Shown here in pieces: positions 1 to 8,876 of a DNA stretch of 64,000 nucleotides. Each line of letters starts with the position of its first letter. Position 1 is the first letter of the stretch. A model generated the notes under the pieces. The model was not told the origin of the DNA. It was given only the letters and a program-made list of their open reading frames with translations, and ran no database searches. The position numbers and the translations under genes are program-made. Where the stretch lies: NCBI GenBank assembly GCA_963823105.1, contig CAWGKC010000017.1, positions 620,001 through 684,000 on the forward strand, given 5' to 3'. The stretch is from JAJYKC01 sp963823105. Lineage in GTDB: Bacteria > Acidobacteriota > Terriglobia > Bryobacterales > Bryobacteraceae.

Positions 1-1083
1 CGATATCTTTTGGAGCAGACCGGTCTGGTTATTGCGGTCGGCGGCCGAAACCGGTCCGAGCGTAACAGTGGAAAGGATCGTCGCGTCCCATTTCTTGAAG
101 TCCGCCTTCAGGACTGTGTTGTCTCCCTGGCTGGCGAAGCCGCCCAGCCATGCCATTAACTGATAACTGACATTGCCGCCGTCGATCAGACTGGCAGCGG
201 CGGAAACGTCGATGTCCTGATAAGCGGAGGATAGGGCGTTGTTAATGCCACCCCAGAAGTAGTTGCCGCCCGCCTTTGGCGGAAGCATCGTTGCCCCACT
301 CAGGTCTCCGCCGCTGTCACTGTAAGAATCGGTGCTGAAGTAGGCTGTCCGCACCCAGTTCGGCACATCGCCCGCAATCTGTGTCGATGTTCCCGCCAGG
401 GCCGCCTCGGCTCCTGCGTTGGAGATAATATTGTCACCCAGAATCGTGCCCGGAGCGCCAGGATTGTTCAGCACTAACTGAAGCACGTCCGCATAGGCGT
501 CGTTCGCGGCGCCGCCGGAGCGGTTGAATTGCAGCGCGACACTCATCGTGCGCGTCCCCGCCGGCAGATTGCCGATCTGGCGGCGAAAATAGAGCGCCGA
601 TGTGGTTGCCTTATCGGTAGCGGCTATTGGCCCGAGAGTAATTACACCAAGCGTGCTGGCATTGACGCCGAGAAAGGTAACCGTCAGCGCCGAGCTGCTG
701 TCACCGCGGCCTCCGAGATAACCGGAAAGCGCGTATGTGACATTACCGGTATCGATATTGGACGCGCCGCTGGACACATCGATCGTCTGGTTGAGCGTGG
801 AAATGGCGGTGTTGAGTCCACCGGCGAAGTAGTTATCCCGGTGATTGGCGGGAATGATGCCGCTCGGGACTAAGTCGTACGCGGATGAGTAAGTGATCAC
901 TCGAGGCGAACCCGATTGCGTCCAGCCGGGAATCGACGCGGGGACGGTTGTCCCGTCGGTGCCGAGGCCGGTTTCCGCTCCCCCATTGGCGATCAGGTTC
1001 CGATCGAAGAACGTTTGCGCCCCAAGAGGGGCATAGCAGAACGCGCACACTAATACCGTCGATAAGCCACAACGCTTCAGCAT
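1..1083 (-). CDS. secreted protein with two tandem repeats, 3' end cut by window
   Basis: The frame is open for 361 codons from an ATG at 1081-1083 to the window edge with no stop, so the protein is partial. Residues 1-23 form a signal peptide ending in LGAQ. Two tandem repeats of about 185 residues follow. Each begins with a related motif (NLIANGGAE at about 30, NIISNAGAE at about 217) and carries a GW/NW motif, a YFAGG/YFWGG motif, an IDVS motif and an LGG motif at matching spacing. The pattern resembles beta-sandwich, carbohydrate-binding-like modules of exported PEP-CTERM-associated proteins; that is an inference. An AAAGGA ribosome site lies 8 bases upstream of the ATG. A PEP-CTERM or other anchor may lie beyond the window. 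No catalytic motif is visible. Confidence 0.8.
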   Translation of the reverse strand, partial: MLKRCGLSTVLVCAFCYAPLGAQTFFDRNLIANGGAETGLGTDGTTVPASIPGWTQSGSPRVITYSSAYDLVPSGIIPANHRDNYFAGGLNTAISTLNQTIDVSSGASNIDTGNVTYALSGYLGGRGDSSSALTVTFLGVNASTLGVITLGPIAATDKATTSALYFRRQIGNLPAGTRTMSVALQFNRSGGAANDAYADVLQLVLNNPGAPGTILGDNIISNAGAEAALAGTSTQIAGDVPNWVRTAYFSTDSYSDSGGDLSGATMLPPKAGGNYFWGGINNALSSAYQDIDVSAAASLIDGGNVSYQLMAWLGGFASQGDNTVLKADFKKWDATILSTVTLGPVSAADRNNQTGLLQKIS

Positions 1084-1426
1084 CGTGTGGTCCTTTCCGA
1101 GGCGCCCGTATTCCAGGCCCTCGTTGTTAAACGAATTGCACGCGTTCTGCCAAAACGCCGGTCATCGTTCGGTTATGCGGATGAAGAGAATGAAGCTTAG
1201 CCAAACGTGGCGCAGCCGCGGGATCTGGCTCCGCTTGCGCCGATTGACGCAGCCTTCCGTCAGTGGCGCCGCCAACTTCCGTTCAAAACTTACGACGGCG
1301 TACTAATTTTCATTCGCATCCGGCGTATTGCGCATCTGTGCCGGCCAGCTATTCGGATCGACCTTCGACGACGTCGCGAACCTCCGTCGGCGACGCCTCC
1401 GCCCACGGGCCAAGGGTCGCGTGAGT
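1084..1426. other. intergenic region, no convincing gene
   Basis: This 343-base stretch lies between the secreted repeat protein and the 3' end of the aminotransferase gene. Short frames exist on both strands but have arginine-rich composition typical of antisense GC-rich DNA. It should contain the promoter of the gene at 1083, but I see no clear -35/-10 pair. Confidence 0.5.
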
Positions 1427-2575
1427 TTACGGCAGCGCCTCCAGCAGTTGGGCGATGTCTTCGGGGCCGATGTAGAAGTGGGGCGAGGCGCGGATCCAGC
1501 CCCTGCGGGCGGCGGCGGCGATGCCGCGTTCAAGAAGGCGGGCGACGACTGCCGGGGAATCGAGGCCCGGCTTACGAAAACTTACAATGCCGGAGGCGGA
1601 TTCGGGGGTGCGGGCGCCGAGGATTTCGTAGCCACGGGCGGCGACGCCTTCGGCGATCTGCGCAGAGAGGGATCGGACGGCGGGGGCGATGTTTTCGATG
1701 CCTACGTCGAGCAAAAAGTGGATGGAAGCGGAGAGACCGAAGCAGCCGATCGTGTTGAGGGTGCCGCACTCGTAGCGGCCGGCGTCGGGGCGGAGGGCGG
1801 TGTTGTGCTCGGAGTAATCGTTGTAGTTGGCGACGTTGGTCCAGCCGAATTCGACGGGCTCGATTTCGTCCAGGCGCTCGCGGCGTACATAGAGGATTCC
1901 GCAGCCTTCGGGGCCAAGCATCCACTTGTGGCCGTCGGCGGCGAGGGCGTCGATTTTGGCGGTTTCGACATTGAGCGGGAAAGCACCGAGGCCCTGAATG
2001 GCATCGACGAAGAAGAAGACGCCAAGGCGGCGGCAGATCTCACCGATTGCATTGACATTTGCCCGGAAACCGCTGATATATTGGACGAAACTGATGGCGA
2101 GTAGCCGCGCTCCGCGGCACGCCGTTTCGATGCGCTCGAGCGGGTCGGTGTAATGGAGCCACTCGATTTGCACGCCCTTGGAGGTCAGGCGCTGCCAGGG
2201 AAGGTAGTTGGCGGGAAATTCCTCCTTGAAGGCGACGATCTTGTCCCCGGAGTGCCAGTCGATGCCGAGGGCGACGGTGGCGATGCCTTCGGAGGTGTTC
2301 TTGACGAGGGCGATTTCGTCGCGATGTGCTCCGAGAAGGGTGGCTGCGCCGGAGCGGAGGCGCTCGTAAGCTTCAAGCCAGCCGTCGTAGTGGAGCGCTC
2401 CGAAGCTGGAGGCGTCATCGGCCAGACGCTTCATGGCCTCCGACGCGGCGAGGCACAGGGGCGCGACGGAGGCGTGGTTGAGATAGACCAGTTGGCGGGT
2501 GACCGGGAACTGGTCGCGGTACTGAAGCCAAATCGGCTGGACGGGGGCCGGCGCATCATCCAATTTGAAACCCAT
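1427..2575 (-). CDS. class V aminotransferase (PLP-dependent, cysteine desulfurase/isopenicillin N epimerase-like)
   Basis: The 382-residue product has the fold-type I pattern of class V aminotransferases: LVYLNHASVAPL near residue 30, VKNTSEGIA, the FVDAIQGLGAFP segment with the PLP-ring Asp, and ADGHKWMLGPEG with the Schiff-base Lys. Members act on small amino acids or cysteine; the substrate here cannot be told. It does not sit with iscU/suf genes, so a housekeeping iron-sulfur role is not supported. The frame continues far upstream of 2575 but there it is antisense to the M48 protease gene. The ATG at 2573-2575 is preferred because a TATAGT hexamer sits 7 bases upstream, consistent with a leaderless start. 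Confidence 0.85.
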   Translation of the reverse strand: MGFKLDDAPAPVQPIWLQYRDQFPVTRQLVYLNHASVAPLCLAASEAMKRLADDASSFGALHYDGWLEAYERLRSGAATLLGAHRDEIALVKNTSEGIATVALGIDWHSGDKIVAFKEEFPANYLPWQRLTSKGVQIEWLHYTDPLERIETACRGARLLAISFVQYISGFRANVNAIGEICRRLGVFFFVDAIQGLGAFPLNVETAKIDALAADGHKWMLGPEGCGILYVRRERLDEIEPVEFGWTNVANYNDYSEHNTALRPDAGRYECGTLNTIGCFGLSASIHFLLDVGIENIAPAVRSLSAQIAEGVAARGYEILGARTPESASGIVSFRKPGLDSPAVVARLLERGIAAAARRGWIRASPHFYIGPEDIAQLLEALP

Positions 2576-2582
2576 TCTTTCG

Positions 2583-2588
2583 ACTATA
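2583..2588 (-). promoter_or_regulatory. -10 hexamer TATAGT, leaderless start
   Basis: TATAGT lies 7 bases before the aminotransferase ATG on the minus strand, placing the expected transcription start at or next to the start codon. There is no better Shine-Dalgarno site. Predicted from spacing only. Confidence 0.4.
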
Positions 2589-2647
2589 CGTAAAATCAAT
2601 GAAGGACTATACTGGAAGTCAGTAGTTCGTCCGTGAAGGAGCCATCC

Positions 2648-3664
2648 ATGCGACGCAATTTGTTCGTAAGCATCCGCATCCTGCTTGCTTTCGTCATCGC
2701 CGTACCCATTTTCGCCGACAACAAGAAAAACGACCCCGACGAGATCGGCAATCGGGACGTGGGCAAGGGCGTTAATTTTTACTCGCTCGACAAGGAAATC
2801 GCTCTGGGCAAGGGCTTGGCGCAGGAGGTGGAGAAGCAGGCCAAGATCATCAACGATCCAGTGATCTCGGAATACGTGAACCGCGTGGGGCAGAACCTGG
2901 TGCGGAATTCCGACGCGAAGGTGCCGTTCACGATCAAGGTGATCGACAGCGAGGACGTGAACGCGTTCGCGCTGCCGGGCGGATTTTTCTTCGTGAATTC
3001 GGGGTTGATCCTGAAGGCGGACAACGAGGCGGAGCTGGCCGGGGTGATGGCGCACGAGATCGCGCACGTCGCGGCCCGGCATGGCACGCGGCAGGCGACG
3101 CGCGGCGAGCTCGCGCAGCTTGGGATGATCCCGCTGATGCTGTTCAGCTATGGATGGGCGGGCTATGGCATGTACGAAGCGGCCAGTGTCTTGGTGCCGG
3201 TGGCGTTTCTGAAGTTCTCGCGCGGCTTCGAGGCGGAGGCGGACATGCTTGGCTTGCAGTACATGTACAAAGCCGGCTACGATCCGACGGCGTTTGTCGA
3301 TTTCTTCGAGAAGATCGAGACGCTCGAAAAGAAGAAGCCGGGCACGATGTCGAAAGTGTTTTCCACGCATCCGCCGACCGAAGACCGCATTAAGGCGGTG
3401 CAGACGGACATCAATACGATGCTGAAGTCGAAGCCCGAGTACGTGCTGACCACGTCGGAGTTCAACGACGTGAAGGGCCGATTGGCGCTGATGCATAACC
3501 GGCGGCGGATCGACGACGTGAAGGATCCGAACAAGCCGACGCTGCGGCGGACGCCGGGTTCCGGCCCGATCGATGCCAGCGATGGCACGGGCAGCGGAAC
3601 CAAGAGCGACGACGACGAACGGCCCACGCTGAAGCGGCGGCCTTCGGACTCGTCGCCGAACTAG
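2648..3664 (+). CDS. secreted M48 family zinc metalloprotease
   Basis: The 338-residue protein begins with a signal peptide (residues 1-23, ending IFAD), so it acts in the periplasm or as an exported protein. The zinc motif HEIAH is at about 136-140, followed by AARHGTRQ; the third ligand is the Glu in FEAEAD about 55 residues later. This is the layout of BepA/LoiP-type M48 proteases that handle outer-membrane or envelope proteins. The C-terminal 80 residues are a charged low-complexity tail rich in Asp, Pro and Arg. The ATG at 2648 is chosen over a GTG 15 bases upstream because GAAGGAG lies at the right distance. It is divergent from the aminotransferase gene. Confidence 0.9.
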   Translation: MRRNLFVSIRILLAFVIAVPIFADNKKNDPDEIGNRDVGKGVNFYSLDKEIALGKGLAQEVEKQAKIINDPVISEYVNRVGQNLVRNSDAKVPFTIKVIDSEDVNAFALPGGFFFVNSGLILKADNEAELAGVMAHEIAHVAARHGTRQATRGELAQLGMIPLMLFSYGWAGYGMYEAASVLVPVAFLKFSRGFEAEADMLGLQYMYKAGYDPTAFVDFFEKIETLEKKKPGTMSKVFSTHPPTEDRIKAVQTDINTMLKSKPEYVLTTSEFNDVKGRLALMHNRRRIDDVKDPNKPTLRRTPGSGPIDASDGTGSGTKSDDDERPTLKRRPSDSSPN

Positions 3665-3670
3665 ACGGAA

Positions 3671-3961
3671 TTGGCGCTTTTCATTTTCGCCCGCTTCGAA
3701 CCGGCGCCGGGAAAACATCGTCAATTGCTGGACGAGTTGACGCTCATTCTGGAGCCGACGCGCGCCGAGGCCGGTTGCGTTCGAATCAACCTGTACGAAT
3801 CGACGCGCGAGCCCTTGGCCTACTTCATTCACTCCGAGTGGATCGACGACCGGGCGTTCGAAGCACACGCGGAATTGCCTCATATGCGGCGGTTCCTGAG
3901 TCTAGCCGGAGAACTTCTCACGCATCCGGTGCAGGCTGAGCGCACGAGGCAAATCGGTTGA
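3671..3961 (+). CDS. antibiotic biosynthesis monooxygenase (ABM) domain protein
   Basis: The 96-residue product matches the small ferredoxin-like ABM/quinol monooxygenase fold: FIFARFEPAPGKHRQLLDEL at the N-terminus, GCVRINLYES in the middle and a C-terminal HPVQAERTR. These dimeric proteins oxidise or detoxify quinones or small phenolics, or act as stress proteins; the substrate is unknown. It starts with TTG seven bases after the M48 stop and is probably co-transcribed with it. Its stop lies 8 bases from the convergent stop of the next gene. Confidence 0.75.
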   Translation: MALFIFARFEPAPGKHRQLLDELTLILEPTRAEAGCVRINLYESTREPLAYFIHSEWIDDRAFEAHAELPHMRRFLSLAGELLTHPVQAERTRQIG

Positions 3962-3969
3962 CGGGCGCC

Positions 3970-4920
3970 TTACTCGACGAAGCCGATCGAGCGAAGCGTC
4001 TTGGCGGGCTCGGCTTCGTCGAAATTGCCGACATCGGCTTTCTGGCGGCCGTTGACCAAGGCGACGCCGTAGGGGGCATTGACGAACTGGAATACATCGC
4101 GGAGAGGCTTGACGTCGAGCGATGTCCCGGCCTTGAGGCCGGTGTCGTGGAGGAAGTCGGCGGCAAACTGCGGCTGGCGGATGGGGATGGCGACGACGCT
4201 GGTGTCCTTCCAGTTGAGCTTGGCCATGCGGCGGGCGGCGGCGTCGCAGTGCATGCATTCGGGGTCGTAAAAGAAGAGGAAAATGCGGCCTGCGGCGAGG
4301 GAGCGGGGCGCGCCGTCGACGGTGACGGTGTCGGGGGCTTTCAGGCCGGTTTGACGGGCGGAATTGACGCCATAGGCGACTCCGGCGAAGACGGCGACCG
4401 CGCCGAGGATCATGAGCGCGACTTTAAGATTGCGCGCTTTGCGGGACCAGACACCGGCGACGATGGCCATGAGCAGCATGACCGCGTCGCCAAAGAAGAA
4501 GCCGGGGCCGACGGCGCGCTTGACCAGCGGGAAGCAACTGCAATCCTTGCCCACCAGCGCGCCATAGTTGGCGCCGATGTAAACCATGAAAGCCACCAGC
4601 AGCAGGCCGATGAGCAGGCTGCCCCAGCGGCGGAAACGGGGGACGAGGATCAGCACGCCAGCGAAGGTCTCGCCGATCCCGAGCAGGATGGCAAAAGGAA
4701 GCGAGAGCGCGGAGGGGACGCGGAATTGTCCGAGTATTTGCGACCAGGTGAACGGGTCGGTTAGCTTCCAGCTTCCCGAGACGATGAAGAGAAGCGCGAG
4801 CACGAGCGCCGCGGCGGCGCTGATTCCGTTCTTCCAGGCGGGAAATTCAAAGGAGGGGTTGGAGGAAGTTTCCATCCCCGGATAGCCTGCGGAGGATGCC
4901 GCACCAAGTTCCATATCCAT
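3970..4920 (-). CDS. DoxX/MauE-like membrane protein fused to a thioredoxin-like domain
   Basis: The 316-residue protein has an N-terminal membrane part with about five helices (roughly 35-50, 72-92, 100-118, 140-157, 167-185), including a conserved DCSC pair at 126-129 as seen in MauE/DoxX redox membrane proteins. A periplasmic TlpA/thioredoxin-like domain follows, with a C-M-H-C active site at 222-225 preceded by FLFFYDPE. The fusion suggests a self-contained membrane disulfide relay, with DCSC accepting electrons from or passing them to CMHC; this is inferred. The start is uncertain: M1 at 4920 or the Met at residue 16 (4875). Its 5' end is 38 bases from the smc stop, so it may be co-transcribed with smc. 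Confidence 0.8.
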   Translation of the reverse strand: MDMELGAASSAGYPGMETSSNPSFEFPAWKNGISAAAALVLALLFIVSGSWKLTDPFTWSQILGQFRVPSALSLPFAILLGIGETFAGVLILVPRFRRWGSLLIGLLLVAFMVYIGANYGALVGKDCSCFPLVKRAVGPGFFFGDAVMLLMAIVAGVWSRKARNLKVALMILGAVAVFAGVAYGVNSARQTGLKAPDTVTVDGAPRSLAAGRIFLFFYDPECMHCDAAARRMAKLNWKDTSVVAIPIRQPQFAADFLHDTGLKAGTSLDVKPLRDVFQFVNAPYGVALVNGRQKADVGNFDEAEPAKTLRSIGFVE

Positions 4921-4958
4921 CCAGTTTAGTCCGATTTCGGAAGCGTGGCGATTCGGGT

Positions 4959-7900
4959 CTAATTGCGGGCGGCGGCGAAGGCGGCGGAATCGGCCGCCAC
5001 GGCGGTGTCGATCGGGACGGGCGGCGGCGCGGCGATGGGCTGGAATTTCACAGAAACCAGTTTGGAAACGCCGGGCTCCTGCATGGTGACGCCGTAGAGG
5101 GACTGCGCGGCTTCCATGGTGCGCTTGGCGTGGGTGATGACGACGAACTGCGTCTGGTCCGACATCTCCTTCAGCAGGCGGGTGAGGCGCTCGATGTTGG
5201 CTTCGTCGAGCGGCGCGTCCACCTCGTCGAGAATGCAGAACGGGCTGGGCTGATAGCGGAAGATGGCCATCAGCAGAGCCATGGCGGTGAGCGATTTCTC
5301 GCCGCCGGAGAGCAGCAGAACGTTTTGGAGCTTCTTGCCCGGAGGCGAGGCGACGATGTCGATGCCGCTCTCGGCGAGGTTGGTTTCGTCGGTGAGGCGC
5401 ATTTCGGCCGCGCCGCCGCCAAACAGCGTTTGGAACATCTCGCGGAAGTTGGCGTTGATGGCCTCGTAGGCATCCGAGAAGCGCTTGCGGGTTTCGACGT
5501 CGATTTCCCGGATGGCCTTTTCGGTGTCGCGAATGGAGTCCAGCAGGTCCTGGCGCTGGGCGTTGAGGAAGTCGTAACGCTGCTGGGCCTCCTGGAACTC
5601 TTCGAGCGCTTGCGTATTCACCGGGCCGAGGGCTTCGATGCGGTTGCGCAGGTCCTGGTATTTGGATTCGGCCTCGTCCAGGGCGCTATCGTCGAGAACC
5701 GTCTCCTCGCCCAAGGCGAGTTCTTCGAGCGGAGCGTTCAGTTCCTTGCGGCTGGTTTCATCGAGAAACTTCAACTCCGATTGCAGACGGACCAGGGACA
5801 CTTCGATCTGCCCGCGGTTCTCCTGCGCGGCTTGGGCGTCCAGGCGGAGTTGCTTCAGCGTCTCGTCGAGGGCGGCGAGTTTTTCGCGGGATTCGGTTTC
5901 TTCGCCGGCGAGGCGGACGGCTTCGGCGGCGAGGGTTCCGATCGATGCCGCAAGCTCGCCGGCGCGGGCGTCCAGGTCGAGATTGTCGGACAGAAGGCGG
6001 GCGCGTTCCACTCCTAATCGCTCCATCTCCGACGTGAGTTCCTGGCGGCGCGCGGCGAGTTCGCGCAGTTGATGCTCGCGGCGGCCCTGTTCGGAGCGGG
6101 CGGAACGGCGGCGCTCCTCAAGGCCGGCCATTTCCGCGCGCAGCGCCGAGTGTTCCTCGCCCAGCCGCGCCGCTTCCGATTGCAACCGATCGAGCTCGGC
6201 GCGCGCCTGTTCCAAGGCTTGTTCCTGTTGTTGCCGGGCGGCGTCCTTCTCGGCGGCGGCGCTTAGGCTTTGCTCCCGCTGCGCGTGCGAGCGCTCGGCT
6301 TCCATGCCCAACCGGTCCAATTCCAGACGCGACACCGAGAGCCGCTGCTGCGCGCGGGAAAATTCCTCGGCGAGTTTGCGCTCTTCGTGGCCGAGCGCGA
6401 GGGCTTCCTTTTCCTGGGTCTGTTGCGCGGCGCGGGCGGAGTCCAGACGTTCGGCTAGCGCGGCGATCTCGCCCTCGAGCGCTTCGAGAGACCGGGTGGT
6501 TTCGGCCACGCGCCGGGTTTTTTCGGCGGCTTCCTTCGTCAACTCGCGGAGCTCGCGCTTCAGTTGCAGAGGACCGCTGCCGGTCTTCTTGCCGCCACTG
6601 ACGGCGTGGCCGTGATAGCTGACCCCATCGGGAAGCAGGAAGTAGCCGTCGGGAAATTCAACGGCGAGGTGCTGCGCGGCTTCATGATCTTCCATCAGGA
6701 AGCATTTGCCGAGGCGCGGGAGCAGGCCGGCGGGAGCCTGGGCGAGGCCGTTGGTGAACCGGATGTGATCGCCGAGGAGACCGCCGACGCCGAGGCGGGA
6801 GACGATTTCGGCCGATTGGGAAGACGAGGAGACAGAGGCTTCCGCTTCGGGATGAACCAGGAACGTGGCGCGGCCATCCACGTCGCCCCGCATAAGATCG
6901 ATTCCTTTATCAGCTTCTTTCCAATCGTTTACGACGACGTACTCAAGTTCTTCGTGAAGAAATTCTTCCACCGCCCGCTCGTAAGTCGAATCGACCTCGA
7001 TAAAGTCGGCCAGCACGCCGGAGGGACGGAAACCATCCACGCCGCCCCGCTCGATGGCGGTAAACAATCGCTTTACACTGTCGGTTGTATATGTCCGATG
7101 GGAAAGGACTTCTTCAAGCGAGATCCTGCGCGCGTCGGTCTGAGAAGATTCCGCACGCAGGGCGTCCAGGCGCTTTCGCGTTTCCCCGGCTTCGGACTTG
7201 CGGGTGGCCAGACGATCCTCTATGGAACGCTTCTCTTCGGCGACGGTGGCGAGTTCCAGTTGCCGGGCGGCGATCTGATTCGAAAGGTCCGCCTTGCGCA
7301 GGTTTACGCGGTCGATTTCGGAGGCGGCGCCGGCTTCTTCCTGACGGGAGCGGTTTGTGTCGCGATCGATGGCGACCAGATACTCGTCGAGTTTGGCCAG
7401 TTGATTTCTGAGATTGGACGCTTCGCCGAGCAGGCGGAGCACCTGCTGGCGGCCAGATTCGAGTATGCGGCCGCGCTCCTGAACCGCTTGCAAGATGCGG
7501 TCGCGTTCGGCGCCCTTAGCGGCCAGGCGCTCGCTTCCCGATTCGGCATCGCGTTCGAGGCCGGCAACGCTTTCGACGAACGCGGCCAAGTCGGCCTGCT
7601 GCCGATCGCGGCGCTCTTCGACTTGGGCGGCTTCGGTTTCGTCTTGTGCCAGGCGGGCGTCGATGGTGCCGGCTTGCTTGGCCTGATGATCCAGGCGGCC
7701 GCGCGTGCGCTCGTCTTCGATGCGCAACTCGGCCAGGCGGGCGCGGACCCCGGTCAATTCTTTTTCGACGGCGTAGCATTGGTCGCGCAGAGCGGCGTTG
7801 TCGCGCTCCTTCCCGGCGACCTGGGCATTGAGGGAATGCACTCCGGCCTGAGCCTGGTTGAGATCGAGCGCGGTCTTGGCGGCTTCGCGCTCCAGCACGC

Positions 7901-8690
7901 GAAACTTGCCGGTCAGGGCGCGCCGGAGGTGCCGCACCATTTCCGTCTTCAGTTCCTCGTAGCGCTTGGCTTTGGAAGCCTGGCGCTTGAGCGAGTTCAC
8001 TTGCCGGCCGACTTCTTCCAGGATGTCGAAGACGCGGTTCAGGTTTTGCTTCGCGCCTTCGAGCTTGGCTTCCGAGAGGCGTTTTTTCGTCTTGAAGCGC
8101 GTGATGCCGGCCGCCTCCTCCACCACCGCGCGGCGGTCCTGCGGGCGATTGCTGAGGATCTGCCCGATGCGGCCCTGCTCGATGATGGCGTAGCTCTCCG
8201 GACCGAGGCCCGTTCCCAGGAAAAGGTCCTGGATGTCGCGCAGGCGGGCGGCGCGGCCGTTGATAAGATACTCGCTCTCGCCGTCGCGGAACAACCGGCG
8301 AGTGACGGTGACTTCCTTGGGGCCGTGTCCGTTGGTGGGGACGTGCGGCAGATGGCCATTGCCGTTGGTCTCGACCGGGGCTTCGCCATTGGCGGTTACA
8401 CCGGGGATCGGAGAAGAACCGTTCACGTCGAGCAGGGTCATCGTGACGCTGGCCATGCCGAGGGGTTTTCGCTCGCGGGTGCCGGCGAAGATGACATCTT
8501 CCATCCGCGCTCCGCGCAAACTCTTGGCCGACTGCTCGCCCAGGACCCAACTCATGGCGTCGCTGAGGTTCGACTTGCCGCAGCCGTTCGGTCCGACGAC
8601 GGCGGCGATGCCCGCTCCGTGGAACCGCATCTCGGTCTTATCGAAGAACGATTTGAATCCGTGGATTTCGACGCGCTTTAGTTTTAGCAA
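4959..8690 (-). CDS. smc: chromosome segregation protein SMC
   Basis: The 1243-residue product is a full-length bacterial SMC ATPase, which condenses and resolves sister chromosomes with ScpA/ScpB. The Walker A motif GPNGCGKS is at 33-40, followed by the SMC head (SDAMSWVLGEQSAKSLRG). Long coiled coils flank a hinge around 520-650. The C-terminal head has LLSGGEKSLTA and the Walker B FCILDEVDAPLD. A low-complexity insertion rich in Gly, Asn and His (about residues 96-130) interrupts the N-terminal head just before the EVTVTRRLFRDGESEY segment. It starts with TTG at 8690 after a GGGGAG site. No scpA or scpB is nearby. Confidence 0.97.
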   Translation of the reverse strand: MLKLKRVEIHGFKSFFDKTEMRFHGAGIAAVVGPNGCGKSNLSDAMSWVLGEQSAKSLRGARMEDVIFAGTRERKPLGMASVTMTLLDVNGSSPIPGVTANGEAPVETNGNGHLPHVPTNGHGPKEVTVTRRLFRDGESEYLINGRAARLRDIQDLFLGTGLGPESYAIIEQGRIGQILSNRPQDRRAVVEEAAGITRFKTKKRLSEAKLEGAKQNLNRVFDILEEVGRQVNSLKRQASKAKRYEELKTEMVRHLRRALTGKFRVLEREAAKTALDLNQAQAGVHSLNAQVAGKERDNAALRDQCYAVEKELTGVRARLAELRIEDERTRGRLDHQAKQAGTIDARLAQDETEAAQVEERRDRQQADLAAFVESVAGLERDAESGSERLAAKGAERDRILQAVQERGRILESGRQQVLRLLGEASNLRNQLAKLDEYLVAIDRDTNRSRQEEAGAASEIDRVNLRKADLSNQIAARQLELATVAEEKRSIEDRLATRKSEAGETRKRLDALRAESSQTDARRISLEEVLSHRTYTTDSVKRLFTAIERGGVDGFRPSGVLADFIEVDSTYERAVEEFLHEELEYVVVNDWKEADKGIDLMRGDVDGRATFLVHPEAEASVSSSSQSAEIVSRLGVGGLLGDHIRFTNGLAQAPAGLLPRLGKCFLMEDHEAAQHLAVEFPDGYFLLPDGVSYHGHAVSGGKKTGSGPLQLKRELRELTKEAAEKTRRVAETTRSLEALEGEIAALAERLDSARAAQQTQEKEALALGHEERKLAEEFSRAQQRLSVSRLELDRLGMEAERSHAQREQSLSAAAEKDAARQQQEQALEQARAELDRLQSEAARLGEEHSALRAEMAGLEERRRSARSEQGRREHQLRELAARRQELTSEMERLGVERARLLSDNLDLDARAGELAASIGTLAAEAVRLAGEETESREKLAALDETLKQLRLDAQAAQENRGQIEVSLVRLQSELKFLDETSRKELNAPLEELALGEETVLDDSALDEAESKYQDLRNRIEALGPVNTQALEEFQEAQQRYDFLNAQRQDLLDSIRDTEKAIREIDVETRKRFSDAYEAINANFREMFQTLFGGGAAEMRLTDETNLAESGIDIVASPPGKKLQNVLLLSGGEKSLTAMALLMAIFRYQPSPFCILDEVDAPLDEANIERLTRLLKEMSDQTQFVVITHAKRTMEAAQSLYGVTMQEPGVSKLVSVKFQPIAAPPPVPIDTAVAADSAAFAAARN

Positions 8691-8876
8691 AACAACAACT
8701 CCCCTTATTGTAGGCGTTGTCTCGGGGGATGCCCTGATCGTAAGCGAACTGGAGGCAAAAGTAAAGCGGGTACACCACTAAATTTAGACGGCCTTTTAGA
8801 ATCACCACTACCGCTAGGGGTAAGCGAGAAGACGGGCCGTTGGACTTACCGTGCAAAATCCGATGGTACACTACGG

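Noticed and set aside
2576..3883. Long minus-strand extension of the aminotransferase frame (would give 818 residues)
   Set aside because: It is antisense to the well-supported M48 protease and ABM genes and is rich in Arg, His and Leu with no family signal.
3958..4764. 268-codon plus-strand frame opposite the DoxX-thioredoxin gene
   Set aside because: Its Asp/Glu/Gly-rich product mirrors the membrane protein; the minus frame has membrane helices and a CMHC site.
6564..8681. 705-codon plus-strand frame inside smc
   Set aside because: Fully antisense to a complete SMC protein; Gly/Ala/Leu-rich with no motif.
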